In this document: positions 44,404 through 57,122 of the stretch, in pieces
Layout of the letters: each line of letters starts with the position of its first letter
Numbering within the stretch: the first letter of the stretch is position 1
DNA from: Sphagnum compactum
Taxonomy: Eukaryota > Bryophyta > Sphagnopsida > Sphagnales
Direction of reading: 5' to 3'
NCBI GenBank assembly: GCA_965153455.1
Contig: OZ234497.1
Span: 15,617,872-15,681,871 of the forward strand
DNA: 64,000 nucleotides
The notes under the pieces: model-generated
Databases searched by the model: none
Told to the model about the DNA's origin: nothing
The model's input: only the letters and a program-made list of their open reading frames with translations
Made by a program: the position numbers and the translations under genes

Positions 44404-44456
44404 CGTGCCCCCTAACCCCTTGTTTAGTGGTTCACTTGGTCTTTTGTGTTATCCCA

Positions 44457-44468
44457 CATGACTAATGA
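44457..44468. repeat. LINE target-site duplication, 5' side copy
   Basis: CATGACTAATGA, identical to 36,630-36,641. Confidence 0.85.
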
Positions 44469-45059
44469 AAAACACAAAGTAGATTCAAGTCTAACATCTG
44501 TAATAGGTTTTCATGATGTCAAAATGTACATTAAAAGATGCAAATTCTTCTTTGATTGTGTCTATGGTGTTATCAAACCAATTACCACATGATGTGTAGC
44601 TTAGTTATCAAAAAAATATTTCCTAATAGGAAATGTGGGGTGCGTAGAAGTTTTGTTAACAAACAAGCCAGTTCACTTGCAAACTAAGTACCCATGATTA
44701 TTTTAATGTGTAAAAGGTGTCTTTCCAAGGACCTAATAAAGCTTGACACAACCAACCCAAACCTAAGATAACAAGTAGTTCTATTAGGACAAACAAAGGC
44801 CTAAATTATTTCTCACCCAAAGGGTAAAATGCTACAGCAGCACTAGACTAACAAGAAATAAACCAAAGTCATTTTTTAAATTGTCTACTATTACAGTAAC
44901 AAAATGCATAGATTTTTTTCCACATGCTGCCTAGAGATGAGAGTGAGGCAACAATACAAGTGCAAATATAAAGATGGAAACAACAAGTTATCATAACTAT
45001 AGTAGTACAACAAGCAAATACTTTGAAAACTTGAGGAAACAAACAATAAATAAATAGAT

Positions 45060-45420
45060 ATTAACTATTGCAATAATGGAGGAGGGCAAGGTAATAGGGT
45101 GTAAAGTACAACAACTCCAATAAGAAGGAAGGGGATATAGTAGCTCTGAAAACCAAATTCAAACGCCAAATGTGTTAAGGGTATACTGGTGTTTAACTTT
45201 ATCTTATGTTTAGCAATGTGAGCTGGTATTCTCTTAAGTCCTTGTAGCTCCAAGCAAACACATTTTTATATTCCTTCAGTAGGTCCTCAATTGTTGTGAC
45301 TACTACAAAATCCAAATTGTTAATGACTTTAAGGTACTATGGCTTTTCCTAAGTCCCCATTGTGAGCTTCCTAACCTATGCATCATGTGTCAAAGTCCAA
45401 TTTACAACTTGCATTTCATG
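45060..45420 (-). pseudogene. Ty3/gypsy polyprotein remnant (start of reverse transcriptase)
   Basis: The minus strand reads TIEDLLKEYKNVFAWSYKDL and then, after a one-base frame change, LKRIPAHIAKHKIKLNTSIP. This is the well-known segment just before the reverse transcriptase of Ty3/gypsy elements (FAWSY, then LxGIPPHIxxHxIxL). Sequence upstream to about 45,560 keeps scattered similarity to the protease-RT linker. Nothing downstream is recognisable, and no LTRs were found. It is an old fragment. Confidence 0.75.
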
Positions 45421-45779
45421 TATTTTATCCCTTCCAAGTACTTCATCTATTAAGATGTTGTTTTCAGTGTAAAATTGATATGGGTATTGTAGTTGAGTAG
45501 GATATTTCAGGTAATGCAATGGTTCCAACCGAAAGCAAATCTAGTTTTGCATCTAGCAAAGTGTCCTCTTCATAGTTACTCCCTTTGTAAATCATACCAT
45601 AACATGACTTATGGCCACTTCATGTTGCCATCAAGCTGCTTATAATGGCCCTTAAAACACCTAATCTTAAAATTTTGTTGACCTTTAACTTCTTTAATAT
45701 AATATTTTATTAAATTTCAAGTCCCTAGCACACACCCCATCAATCAATGGACCAAATTATAGTCCATAAAAAATGGTAG

Positions 45780-47521
45780 TCAGACATACAATCCATGAGT
45801 TTTCAGTTCAAAAGTCCATGGCTTTTATGATTTTAAAAAATTTGTAAAATGATTTTGTGCATCATGTAGATATTCAAATTAAGATCTTTAAACCAAGTTC
45901 ATTTAGATAAATTTGAAAATCTATAAAGCAACATGGGCATTACAATGGCAACCACAAGGCAAAATTGGCTTATGTGATATCCAAATTGGTCCACCCATTT
46001 GTGCACTTACTTGATTGATTAGTTTTTTGATCGCTAATGGATCATTTGATTGAATCAAATTTATACCTGAATTAAAATATTTTTTTGGATTATGATTTTT
46101 AAAAATTAATAGGTAGGTAGGCCAAAAATAAATCTAGGTAGGTTGAAAAAGGCCCTTAGGCAAGTAGATGTTAACTTAGCTTAACCTAACCTAACTTAAT
46201 TTAACATCATCAAATTACCTTAGTTTCACTATTACAAATCATGGTTTTTGAAGAGGTTAAAGTTGATCAATTTGTCATTTTTCATTAATGAACATGCACA
46301 TTTTGACTAAAGGTCAAGAGCTTGAATGACACATGTATTTTTTTACTAATGAACTCTATTATATTGGTTTATTTGACTAGATACATTTAGTCAAGGTGTT
46401 GTACCTTAATCAAAATGAAAACAATATTTAATAAAGTGGAACATTTAGTCAAGATGACCGATTTTTTTAATCAAATGTGACATGGTTTATTACCTTATGT
46501 ATTTACCTCCTACATATTCATCCACCTATTACTTAGTTATTTACTTACCTACTTATTACCCATCCACCTACCTACCTAAATTTTTTCACCTACCTACCTA
46601 TTTAAATTTTGTCACATTCATACAACCCACCTACTTATCTACCCACCTACGTACATACTACATACCAACATCCCACCCACTTACCTACCTAAATTTAGGC
46701 ACTAGGTGTAACCACTGGGTTTAACCATTCAATTTAGTCATTAAGTTTACCCAAATTTTATCCAAAAGCTAGTAGATTTAACTTAAATTTAACCAATAGA
46801 TTTGGCCATTAGGTTTAACCTAAATTGAGTCACTAAGTATAGCCTACGTTTAATCACTAAATTTATCCAATAAGCTTAACCTAGGTTTAACCATTGTGTT
46901 TAGGCATTAGGTTTACTTTATGTTTAACCAAGGTTTAGTCATTATGTTTAGTCACTAGATTAAGCCATGTTAAGTTTAACCACTTGATTTAACCATTAGG
47001 TAGAACATAATTTTAGCCATCAAGTGTCGCCTGGGTTTAGTCACTATGTTTAGTGATGTAAAATTAACGTGTGAAATAAAAAACTTGATGAAAGTTGAGC
47101 ATCTTTCATGGTGTAGTCCATTAGTAAGGACTTGGTTTATCATTGTGAAAATTTGGGGTCTAATTCCTTATATATGAAAACCTATGTGCATGTTTAAAAA
47201 ATTAAGGTAAGTAAGTTAAATTAAGGTAGTTTAGTGAGGTGAAATGAGGTTATGTTATGTTAAGCTAGACTAGCACTTACTTACCTAAGCGTTTTAAAAA
47301 CCTATTTAAACCTATTTACTACTTATTTAAATATTTAATTTTTAAAATGATAATCCAAAAAATAATTTTAATTTAGGTATAAATTTGACCTAGTCAATGG
47401 TCCATTGTCTACTAGTCAAAATTATAAAGTCCAAATCCACAAGGTGGTTTTTTTTATGCTTGTCATTTTGGGTATTTTAAAACTATAAAACCTAGTTTAA
47501 AAACCATGAATTGTATTAGTG
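45780..47521. mobile_element. foldback/CACTA-like non-autonomous element
   Basis: CACTATTACAAATCATGG starts at 46,227, and the reverse complement of the right side starts CACTAATACAATTCATGG at 47,521. In addition the block 46,055-46,225 ('tcaaatttatacctgaatta' through 'cttagcttaacctaacctaa') is the inverted counterpart of about 47,195-47,400. The left arm may reach out to about 45,780. Between the arms lie CTAC-rich and 'ggtttaacc'-type tandem repeats. No transposase is present. The termini resemble the CACTA-like end at 22,265. Confidence 0.5.
46490..47050. repeat. low-complexity CTAC-rich tract followed by degenerate 'ggtttaaccatta' minisatellite
   Basis: 46,490-46,700 is dominated by ctacctac/ttacctac words. 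46,700-47,050 is a run of imperfect 'aggtttaaccattaagttta' units. Both lie inside the foldback-like element and resemble the minisatellite at 21.3-21.9 kb. Confidence 0.75.
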
Positions 47522-50500
47522 TCTAAAAAATCCAACCTTTTATTTTTCTAATGTTTGTATTGTTGCATACAATGTTGTTTTTACTTTCTCTTATGTCAAC
47601 ACTTTTGCATCCAATTTTGTTTTTACTTTCTCCAATGCATGTATTTAATTTGGATCCAATATTATTTTTTCTTTAATTAGAGTTGTAAATTGCTCAAAAT
47701 CATCTTGAGTCTTTTTAACTTGTACTTTTCCTTTTTTGCAAACAATTCCTTGTTTTCCTTTCTATTGTCTCCAATTGAATAATTAACTTCATGATAACTT
47801 CTCCTTTTGTGTTTGTTAATTCAATGCCTTTAATAGTTAATGTTTTTCTTCATATGTTGCTTTAATTTATTCCTCTGTTTCATGGACGCACCTTTTTAAT
47901 TCCATATTTTCCTATTTTAAAGCTTTTTAGTGGATGACTAGTCTAACATTTTTTTCCCATTACTATCAATGTGCTTAGAATTCAATTATATCAACATGAG
48001 GCTTGTCATGTGTAGATGTTCAATAAAAATTTTCATTTTTATAATTTTTCCATTTATAAGGAAATATCTTAAGTTCTCAAAAACTAACTCCTTCAAGTTT
48101 TGGCCTTCTTAGCATATAAATACACCATTTCAATGATATGTGTCTCCTAGACTCTTTTGGTTAATGGGTAGATCATTCATCAACTTTTCTTACCAAATTG
48201 TAATTGCAAGCTTTTTAGCAATTAAGTTTTTTACAATTTTTCTATTGGCAAGTTCCCTTGTGGTGAGTTCAACAATTCTAACATTAATGTGTATTCGTTC
48301 AACAACATGTCCTTTAGTAGATGCATTTATGGTTGTATGTTTTTCAATGGTTCCTTCTCATCAATATCCACCAAATTCAATTAGACATCAAGTTTCATGT
48401 TGATTTCTTACCTTTTTAAATGCCCTTGTTAATGATAGCCTCCATAAGAATGTTTACATCTTCTTGTTCATTGGTATGATATTGGAGCATTATAATAGCA
48501 TATGTCTTCCTCCCTTGTTCTTCTTGATTTAGTTGCATCAACACAAAATCTTTTTCAGTGTTTCTTGAAATACAACTAATTCTTATTCAACATGCACCTC
48601 TTCCTAGTTAGTTCTTGTTGGACAAGCTCATCTACCATGGTTGATTTTTGTTGGGATACGTACATCTTTGAGGTCATGAATGCTTACTAATACACACTTG
48701 AACAATTGGCATAACCTCATCAAAATCTTCACCTTTGGTGGTACATATTCTATAAACATTTCCAATGACAAGATCATTTTTTTTGTTTTGACAAACCTTG
48801 AACATAATCTTCTTAATTATGGACATATATTTAACAATTATTTTTATTTCACTCTTAGTTTCAAATCCATTATTATTTTTCAAATCAACACTTGCTTCTA
48901 TATCTTTACCAACATTCTAATTACATTACATTGCATGTCGACTGACTTGGTAAGTTGGCAATCTGCTAGTTGTTAAAGACAAAATTATTGAACCCTTGGT
49001 TGATTTTTACTTTTTATTTCAATCTATAAAAATGGTTGAAAAATAATTCTAGATGATGGTTGACTTGACTCATACATTTTAGTTATGTTTTAGAAAAAAA
49101 TTGTGGTAGGTTGAAATATTATTATACATGGGGGTTAGGTGGCTTAAGTTTAATATATAAAAATAGGATCCAAGTTGATTTTTTATTTTCCCCTTGATCT
49201 AGATAGGAACTATTATAGTGGTGGTTGCTAGGGATAAAAGTTTGGAGAGAATAATGGATTTGGACCCTTGGCTAGTCACCACTTATTGGGGTAGTGGTTA
49301 ATTACTTAGGGAAGGGCATGATTTGGATAAGAGTAGGGGTGTATGCTTATGTGTTGGAAGGGAGTTTGTGTGTGTGTGTGTAGAGTTGCGATGTGCAATT
49401 TTTTTTGTTAATGGAATGTTAATGAATATGACCAATCACGATAATGGACCTCCATTGTAGTTTTGTGTGGTTTTCTTGTTTTGATTTTTGAAGATGATTT
49501 AGGTGTGTAAAAGTGTAGTACATAACTATGATAGCATATGGATTTGTGTTTTTATGTGAATGTTTACTATTATAGTAGATTAAATTTTAATTTCTTGTTT
49601 GTTTCTTCAACTTCCTTGTTGCATAATAGTTTATTTATTATAGTTAATGTCACTATTGTAGTAGTATTATTACAATAATTCTACTATGGTAGAATCTTAG
49701 GTTTGCATTAGTAGAACTAGTGTGGCCTGTGTGGTTGGCCCAAGTGTGAACTTGTTATAATGTAGGGTGGAAACAACATATAACATTATTTTGCAAGATA
49801 TACTTATATCCCATTGCAAGATCCTTCCAACAACACCAGGCATATCACACTTCCTTCTACTTGAATTGAAGGGTAGACATTCAAGCGTTACCACGTCCTC
49901 AACTGATTTTTCCTTCGAAAACCTAGTTTTTGGGAATTTATTTGAATTTTTAGCAGCAAATTTGATTAAAAATCAATATATCTCACATTCTAAATCCAAA
50001 TCTTATCACATGAATTCCATTAAATCTTGCTCATCAAGATCTTTCCAACACCAAAGGCACATTCCAATTCCTCCAAAAAATTTAGATATGATTTAATTTA
50101 ATTTTCAGTGAAGAAATCATTCAATATTCAAGAACTTTTGCACTACAAGTCCAAATGTCATGGAACCAAGCCCGTGCACCCCTCCTTGTTGAGAGCTTTC
50201 AAAAGACACCAAGAACATAATCCAACGCATCCTGGTTCGGTGGATCTGATAAGTACAAAACAAAACAAACTACCTTCCTTCATAGATAGATTACTATGGT
50301 ACCCTTTTTGTAATCTACATCACTACTGTTGTAGAAGTACATAGAATTATTGCCATGTTTATTGCTCTAATGGGCCTTGAGAAAAAAACCTTTTCCACAA
50401 GTTGACAATAAGGTAGTTAAAAATGAAATGATACATGGTTTTCATGTCATTGTCATGTCATGCCTTGATGTCACAATGTCATTTAATGTCATTTAAAAAA

Positions 50501-52559
50501 GAATATACCATTAAAATCAAAGGAATATTTTAAAATATTTAAAAATATTCTTGGAATATCAAAAATGAAAATAATTTAGACTTATGTCACATCATTTGTG
50601 ACATGACACAATGTGATTTGATGTTATGTGATAACTATGGCTCATAGTGGTAAACAATTCCAAGAACAATTAGAGTTTATTGGAATTGGGTCATTTGGGG
50701 GTATGTAGATGACAATGCAGATGCTATGAAAGATCTATGCAAGTGGTAGCAATAATCAACATGTTTATGTAGTATTATGTGATTTTTGGCAATGGAGTTT
50801 ATATCTTGAAAAATGCTATGTAAAGGAGTAGAAACCAATAGAACAATTAGTATCTTGGAGTGTTTTCCATAAGTTTTGATGATGAAGGTTTCCATAAAAT
50901 GTATGAATAGTTGTAGTGCAATATGAATAGTTGCAACATAGGTAGAAAAGGATATGGCCATGGCTATTGGATATGTGGTACTTAGGTAGATGAAATGGGC
51001 AAAAACCCAATAGTTATTTGAGAGAGAGATGACCTATCAAAATGAATACTTAACATTTGGTGACCATCTTGTAGAACTTTAATGCATCAATTTGTTGACA
51101 AATGGGTTGGGTAAAAGTTTATGAATATGATTTGGGGTTCTATGTTCTAGATACTCTAGCACAAGTTAACCCAAATGAAAAAAAAAATAATGAAAAAGCA
51201 CACAATGGGAGCATAAGAATGCGAAAGAAAATACATCTATAGAGACATTAAATTTTGAAAGAGCAATAAAAAATTAGCATATCTTAATCTTTTTACACAT
51301 TTTGAGAGTAATGTAAACAAGGAACTAATGAAGGCAGAAAGATGGTAAGATGGTATATGATGAAACATCTAAAGGCAATGCAAAGTCATCAGTCACAAGT
51401 ACAGTGATTAAAATTGATTCAGATGAGTTCTAGGAATCAATTGTTGCTCATCTTACAATTAAAGAAGATATTCATGTAGATCAATCCCATCTAAACCCAC
51501 TAGAAGTAATTTCCACTGAGTAAGTTAAACAATGTACTGGACTGGATTGTTGGAATTGTTTTTCAGAGCCAATTTATGAAGTTACCTCTTCAATTACAAT
51601 AAAAGATTCTTAAGCATCTTGGGTGCCAAATAATTATTTTATTTTTCAAAATCCACTTTGGTAGCAAATAAAATATTGAAATTTGACAATAAGCATAGGC
51701 AGCTTTTTTGGTAGGTTCTGTGGGTCTGAAACCTCTAACATAATGAGACCAATTTTTAGAAAAATTTCTCTCCTTTGTAATTTCCTTCAGTTTCAACATT
51801 TCAAATAGCAATTATTTTTTTTATAAATTTACAAACCAGACCCAGAACTGGGTTTCGAGTTCCATTTTTGTATGGAATCAGAACGGAGATTTTTGAACAA
51901 AACTATTTTGGAAAAAGAAAAGACTAGAACCCGGAATACTGGAGCCTGGGTTGCAAATGGTTCATCCAGTAGAAAGTTTGGCTAAATTTCAGAAAGTTAA
52001 GTTTATACCTTAGTACCTTGGCCAGTTTGACACTAATTATATTACTTTCAGAAATGTTGAAAATTTCAAAGATCATTTCTTCCAAATCAAAAAGAATTGT
52101 GAAGGAAAATAGTGAATATTTGGGAATATTCCATATTTTGAAATGAATGTTTCAAAATTAATTAATTATGCGATGGACATGTGTCGAAATGGCCAAGGTA
52201 CTACCATATCTATATAAAGGCATATATCTATACACCTGGTTCCAGACCAGTAGGTAGCAGACAATATAGAAAGATAATTAAATTATTTTACTTACAATTT
52301 TTTTCATATGCAAATTTGAATAAATCATCTTATGGATGACCACCACTCATGCTAAATAATAAAATTGAGAAAGCAAAAAAGTACTGCACCCAACCAGTGT
52401 TTCTTTTTTTCTGGCAAAATTTCACTATCTTTCGACACAGAAATTGGGAGAATTTTATAATTTGTTCTTCTAGTATAAATTTGACTTTTTTTTTTCTTTT
52501 TTTTTGGTTGAATTTTGTGAAAAAATTTGATATAAAAAATGAATAAAAAACAAAAAAAA
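47522..52559. other. AT-rich intergenic region
   Basis: No gene was recognised. The short frames near 48,140-48,980 and 49,700-50,960 lack domains or splice partners. A 'ctatataaagg' TATA-like word at about 52,207 has no ORF after it. Confidence 0.6.
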
Positions 52560-53017
52560 ACACTGCACCCAACTGAAAAATAAAGGACTATTGATTCTTG
52601 CTCCTGTAAATCCCCTTGCAACCTTCTAAAAAGATTTGCAACTGTGGAATTGTTTCATCTAATGCTGCAGAAATCAAATTATTATATTTCAAATTAAAAT
52701 ACTAAAATATAAATACATGTTTAGATGAAATAAACATATTTTCATGTAATGACCAAATTGTGATCCTTATTACACCCATGTTCCATAGGCCAAAAGAATC
52801 AAAACCTGTGTTATGGACTTGGTACTATTTACCTTGCTCCTCGACACAGGCTGGAGAAGGCCATCTACTTGATCAAGGCAAGACGAGGGACAGCAAAGGT
52901 CTTATAAATTACTGTACACAGTGGAGCTTGCTACCTACCTCTTTAGATTTTTGACCTACATATTCAAGTTATCCTCTCTTTCACCCCCTATCCCCTCTTT
53001 CAGTGGAATCCGCAAAG

Positions 53018-53330
53018 TAAATTTTTTTTTATTAAATCTCAGTATGAAATGCTGAAACTCAGCATTTAATGCACCAAGTTCAAGAGTAATTATAGTACTT
53101 GTACAGGTAGGAGCAGTGAAAATATATGTAGCAGCAGTGAAGGCGCTCGGGAAAAAGAAAAGAGGGGATGGAACTCAGTTTGCCACCAAAATTGGTGGAA
53201 AAATTAGTTTGGGTACCTGTTATTTAGTTTTGTAAAATTTCATTCCCAGTTACGCATTTGATGGCCTATTATGCTGAAACTGGCCGTTCTCGCCCCCTAA
53301 TCGCCTGACTTTACAAATAACTTTATTGTA
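53018..53330 (+). repeat. dispersed repeat, copy 3
   Basis: It is collinear with 28,296-28,590: 'attaaatctcagtatgaaat', 'caagttcaagagtaattata', 'atatatgtagcagcag', 'aaaattggtggaaaaattag', 'catttgatggcctattatgc', and 'caaataactttatt'. Only its first part is present in the left arm. Confidence 0.75.
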
Positions 53331-54716
53331 AGATGTCAATGGGATCAGCCAGGCTAGGGTACATACCTGCACTGCACTGCACAGACCCCATGAATGTTAT
53401 CCTGTGCAAAGGTCCCAGTGTGGGTTCTAGTTCACCCTGGACCCTGTACATATATACAGCTTGACGCCTTAGGTGAACCAGCACCCACCTTGGTACCATG
53501 GTAAAAATCCCAAAAACCATTTAGATTATTTTTTAATACTACAAATATTCCTCGCAAGAGGTAAATCAGGGTCTCTGAGTTCAAATCAAACATTTTTTGA
53601 GCTTAATATGATCACTAACAGGCCTCACTCAAAAAGGTGAAGGTACTAACACATGTGCTGGTTCACCCTGGCGCAGCTTGAGGGAAAACACGTAATAAAA
53701 AGGTCTTGTGCGTGAATTTTCTATAGTGTAAAAGATCATTCCAGATCCTTACCAGTGTATTTTTTTTCTGGCCAAATTTCGCCATTTTTTGACAAAGAAA
53801 TTGAGAAGATTTTGGATTTTTTTTTTCTAGTGTAAATTGAACTAATTTTTTGACTTTTTTTGAAAACAAAAGAAAAAACCAAAATTTTGACACTAAAATT
53901 TAAAAAGAAGAAGTATTGATCCTTATCTGGTATAAAGAATCAGTATATTTTATTTTTGTTATTAGAAATGAACCTCTGTGATTTCATTTGAGAGGAAAGG
54001 AGGAACCAACCTTGTACTGGAGTGCCATTTTTTGTTGAGGCAGAAATTTTTATGCATAAGGCAGCCTCTTGCATACACCAAAAAAAATCTGTTGATCCTT
54101 TACACAAATACAATGGGCCAATGGAAGGGGTGCCCATGCTGGTTGACCTCAGGCATTTGTCCTAGGAGTTTCCAAAAGTGGCAATGGGGCAACTTTGGGA
54201 AGGTCCCTTGTTGCCTTCCCTCCTGCAAATGCCTCCTCTCCTACCCAAAAACCTAAAGGTAAATCGTCAGATCAATGGTTCAGATATCTTCGGATTGATC
54301 ACAGCTACTAATCAGCTACCCTTAAAATGCTTGCTTCCAGGGATGTTACTTACGTAATAAAATTAAAGGAATGCCTACCCAGCTCCTGCCTTCCTGGGCT
54401 CCTTCTGTGATGAGCGCTCGCTTGGCAGAATGGGCAGTAGGCAGCCAATTTTTCAAATCCATAATATGCCCATATGTTTCATTTGTTCATAGGTTGGTTC
54501 TTCTTCATGAATGATGTTCCATTTGTGACATGGATGACTTGTTAGTTTAATGAAAGAAATGAAGAACAGGGCGAAAATAAATGATGCCGTAAACAGACAT
54601 TTCATCTGTTGTGAAAAATGGCTCATGCCACGGAAGGTTCAACCCAAGTTTCATACTCCACTGTTATTGCGTTGTCTGCTGCAAATTTACTACATAAAGG
54701 CCCTTGGTGGAGGGCA

Positions 54717-54735
54717 GACGTCAGTCATGACTCAC
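54717..54735 (+). promoter_or_regulatory. conserved bZIP-like palindromic site, SDR copy R promoter
   Basis: GACGTCAGTCATGACTCAC, identical to the reverse complement of 33,592-33,610. It lies about 190 bp upstream of the TATA box. Confidence 0.5.
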
Positions 54736-54906
54736 CAAAGGCCATTATCTCGCGTAATTGTCACCCAGCTCAGATTCTGCCACATCCCTGGTAGGGAACT
54801 TTGTAGTCATGAGCTTTTCGCCCCTTATATGTGCATTTGAACGAGCAGTTGACCGTAATAAGAAGCTTCTGGTGAAGGACACAAACTCACCCCAGTGACA
54901 ATTGCA

Positions 54907-54913
54907 TATATAA
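54907..54913 (+). promoter_or_regulatory. TATA box of SDR copy R
   Basis: TATATAA in 'gcatatataagaagctgcat', 210 bp upstream of the start codon. It is at the same place as in copy L. Confidence 0.65.
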
Positions 54914-55123
54914 GAAGCTGCATTGTAGTGTGATCAGCAAAACTTGTGCCTGTCTGCTCCTTTGTTGGACAACTTCTCTATCTGTTTTCTGAACTTGTTT
55001 CCTTTGCAAAAGAAAGGTTTGTGAAGCTGTGTAGAAGTGAAATTTCAGGCAAGAGATTCGTTTTGTGGACATTTTCCAGATTGAAGAAGCGAAACAAGGG
55101 GAGACAAATTTCAGCTACACAAC

Positions 55124-57122
55124 ATGGGGCAAGAAGCTGAGGCTAAGTATGCATTTGTTGTGTCCCTTGCCTCCTTCTTGCTCTTTTTTTTCTTATCATC
55201 CTTCAACCAGATGGACTCTTGTAGGGGGGGTATTCACATTAGTGATGATACCCAAATATTCAATTTGTGCCCATTTCATCAAATTAGTAGCTGTTTGGCG
55301 GAAAGCTTCGAACTTTTTATAAACTTTGAAGTAGCGAAAATCATTTTTTACTTCAAAAGGAAGAGCAAATCATGGATGCATCTAATCTCTTCATGATTGT
55401 AGGTTGTGTTACTCCACTTTAGGCACACTCATGAACATGCTTTCACTTTGTGTGCTTAGTTGGCTTAATCCATTTTCTGGTGAGAGTTTAGACAAGTTCA
55501 TTGTATTGGACCTTGCAACCTTGATCTAGGTTTGACAATCGTCTCAAGCTGTACATGCGTGCGTTATTCTTTGTTTTGTGCTCTCTTGGAAAGGTAAGCT
55601 CTTGAAAGTTGTGAGATGGTTGTTGTAGGTGGTGGTCCAAGGACACAGTGGCAGTGGTGACAGGAGCAAACAAAGGTATAGGCTTTGAAATTGTACACCA
55701 ATTGGCCAAGGAGGGTATTAATGTCGTGCTTACAGCTCGTGATGCAATTCGTGGTGTGGAGGCCATTGAATCCTTGAAAAAACAAGGGTTTCAAAACGTG
55801 AATTTCCATACTTTGGATGTTGGTAGCCAGGAGTCCATCGATGCACTTGCAGAATGGTTGCGCACGACTTATGGGGGCATTGACATTCTTGTGAGCACAT
55901 TTTAAACATTAACAAATTTTCGAACATTTTTTTTTCTTTTGCCGTGTATATTAAATTCAACATTTTTGAAATTCAACAAAATTAAATTAATAAACTTTGG
56001 TTGTGAAAATTGAAAGACATGTAAGTTGAAGTAGGCAACTAAACATAAATTAATCAATGCATTATTGATGTTTTATTTGCTATTCCAGATCAATAATGCA
56101 GGCATTTTGGATGACCCAAATGAAGTGAACTTGGAAATTGCAAAATCCGTATTGGGTACAAATTATTTTGCCGTGAAGAATGTCACGAAAACTCTATTTC
56201 CTCTCTTACGTGATGATACACCTGGTGGTGCTCGAGTTATTGTTGTGGCATCCAGGCTCGGCCAACTCAAGGTAACTTGCATGGGTTGTGTTCATGTTTC
56301 ACAACAAATTCAAGAATGGGTCTTTAATTTATTTCTTTTTGCACTTGAATGAAATCTTAAATAACTTTATTCCAAGTGAATGCATATGTAATGAGTATTG
56401 ATTTTTCAAGATTTGGAGATGATGCCATATTTACATGGATAGTTGAAACATTGTCATAGCATGCACCATAAGAGTTTGAAAGAATTACAATTAATTGGAA
56501 TCACACATAAGTGCCATTCAAATCCAAACCAATGAAGAAGAGAAGTTGTGAATTCCAAAAAGTCGTAAAATGATGATACATCGATTCTTTGATTCATAAT
56601 TTTAAAAATATAGTTGAATCCTTTCCCCATCCTTTGCATTTGGCAGTGTGCATTTTCTAATTGTGTTTCATGTTTACTACTATGTGTTGTGCCAAACTTC
56701 AGGGCCTACCAAACAAGGATTATGTTACAACTCTCACTGACAGGGAGCACATTACTGAAGACTTTGTTGACAACTTTGTGAATAAGTATTTGGAGGATGT
56801 TGCCAATGGGAATCACAACAAAGGAGATTGGCCGAATTGGACTAAATTCGAGTGGCAAAGACCAATGGAAACCTATGCAGTTTCCAAAATTGCAGTCATT
56901 GCTTATGTGAGTGCCTTACATAACATTCTTATTGCTCAACATGAGGGGGAGAAAAAAATCAATGTCTTTAGTAGTTGCCCAGGTTATGTCCTCACAGATA
57001 TGTCACCAGATGGGATTAAAACAGTTGAAGAAGGTGCTGACACGCCAGTATGGTTAGCACTCCATTCTCCAAAAGAAGGTTTGGGAAAGTTGTATGGTGA
57101 AAGAACAATACTTGACTTTTAA
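55124..57122 (+). CDS. short-chain dehydrogenase/reductase, menthone/neomenthol dehydrogenase-like, copy R (4 exons)
   Basis: Exons are 55124-55146, 55629-55890, 56089-56271 and 56703-57122, giving 295 aa with all GT/AG junctions in phase. The first exon supplies only MGQEAEAK; the second begins at WWSKDTVAVV. TGANKGIG is at 19-26, NNAG at 97-100, Ser150, Tyr214 and Lys218, so the Rossmann fold and catalytic centre look intact. The C-terminus reads GEKKINVFSSCPGYVLTD and ends TILDF. The predicted role is NADPH-dependent reduction of a carbonyl; plant relatives include neomenthol dehydrogenase, salutaridine reductase and carbonyl reductases. Compared with copy L, the segment before the catalytic Tyr differs strongly (for example DWPNWTKFEWQRPME against NWPNLTKLGWETPVE), which could change the substrate. 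Confidence 0.93.

Larger units (their letters stand above)
36642..44456 (-). mobile_element. non-LTR retrotransposon (LINE), decayed, about 7.0 kb plus inserted solo LTR
   Basis: Two perfect 12-bp direct repeats (CATGACTAATGA) bound the element at 36,630-36,641 and 44,457-44,468. On the minus strand it has a short 5' leader (about 53 nt), ORF1 with a zinc knuckle, and ORF2 with an endonuclease and a reverse transcriptase, followed by a Cys/His domain. There is no obvious poly(A) tail at the 3' end, which ends in a GC-rich 'cggggttcctcc'. Composition is much richer in GC than its AT-rich surroundings. Stops and frameshifts in both ORFs make it non-autonomous now. It sits in the spacer between the two SDR arms. 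Confidence 0.93.

Noticed and set aside
46700-47050. Interstitial telomere-like array
   Set aside because: The units are 'ggtttaacc' variants and not TTTAGGG.
52200-52260. TATA-like 'ctatataaagg' followed by a possible LTR-type leader
   Set aside because: No primer-binding site, LTR partner or ORF was found.
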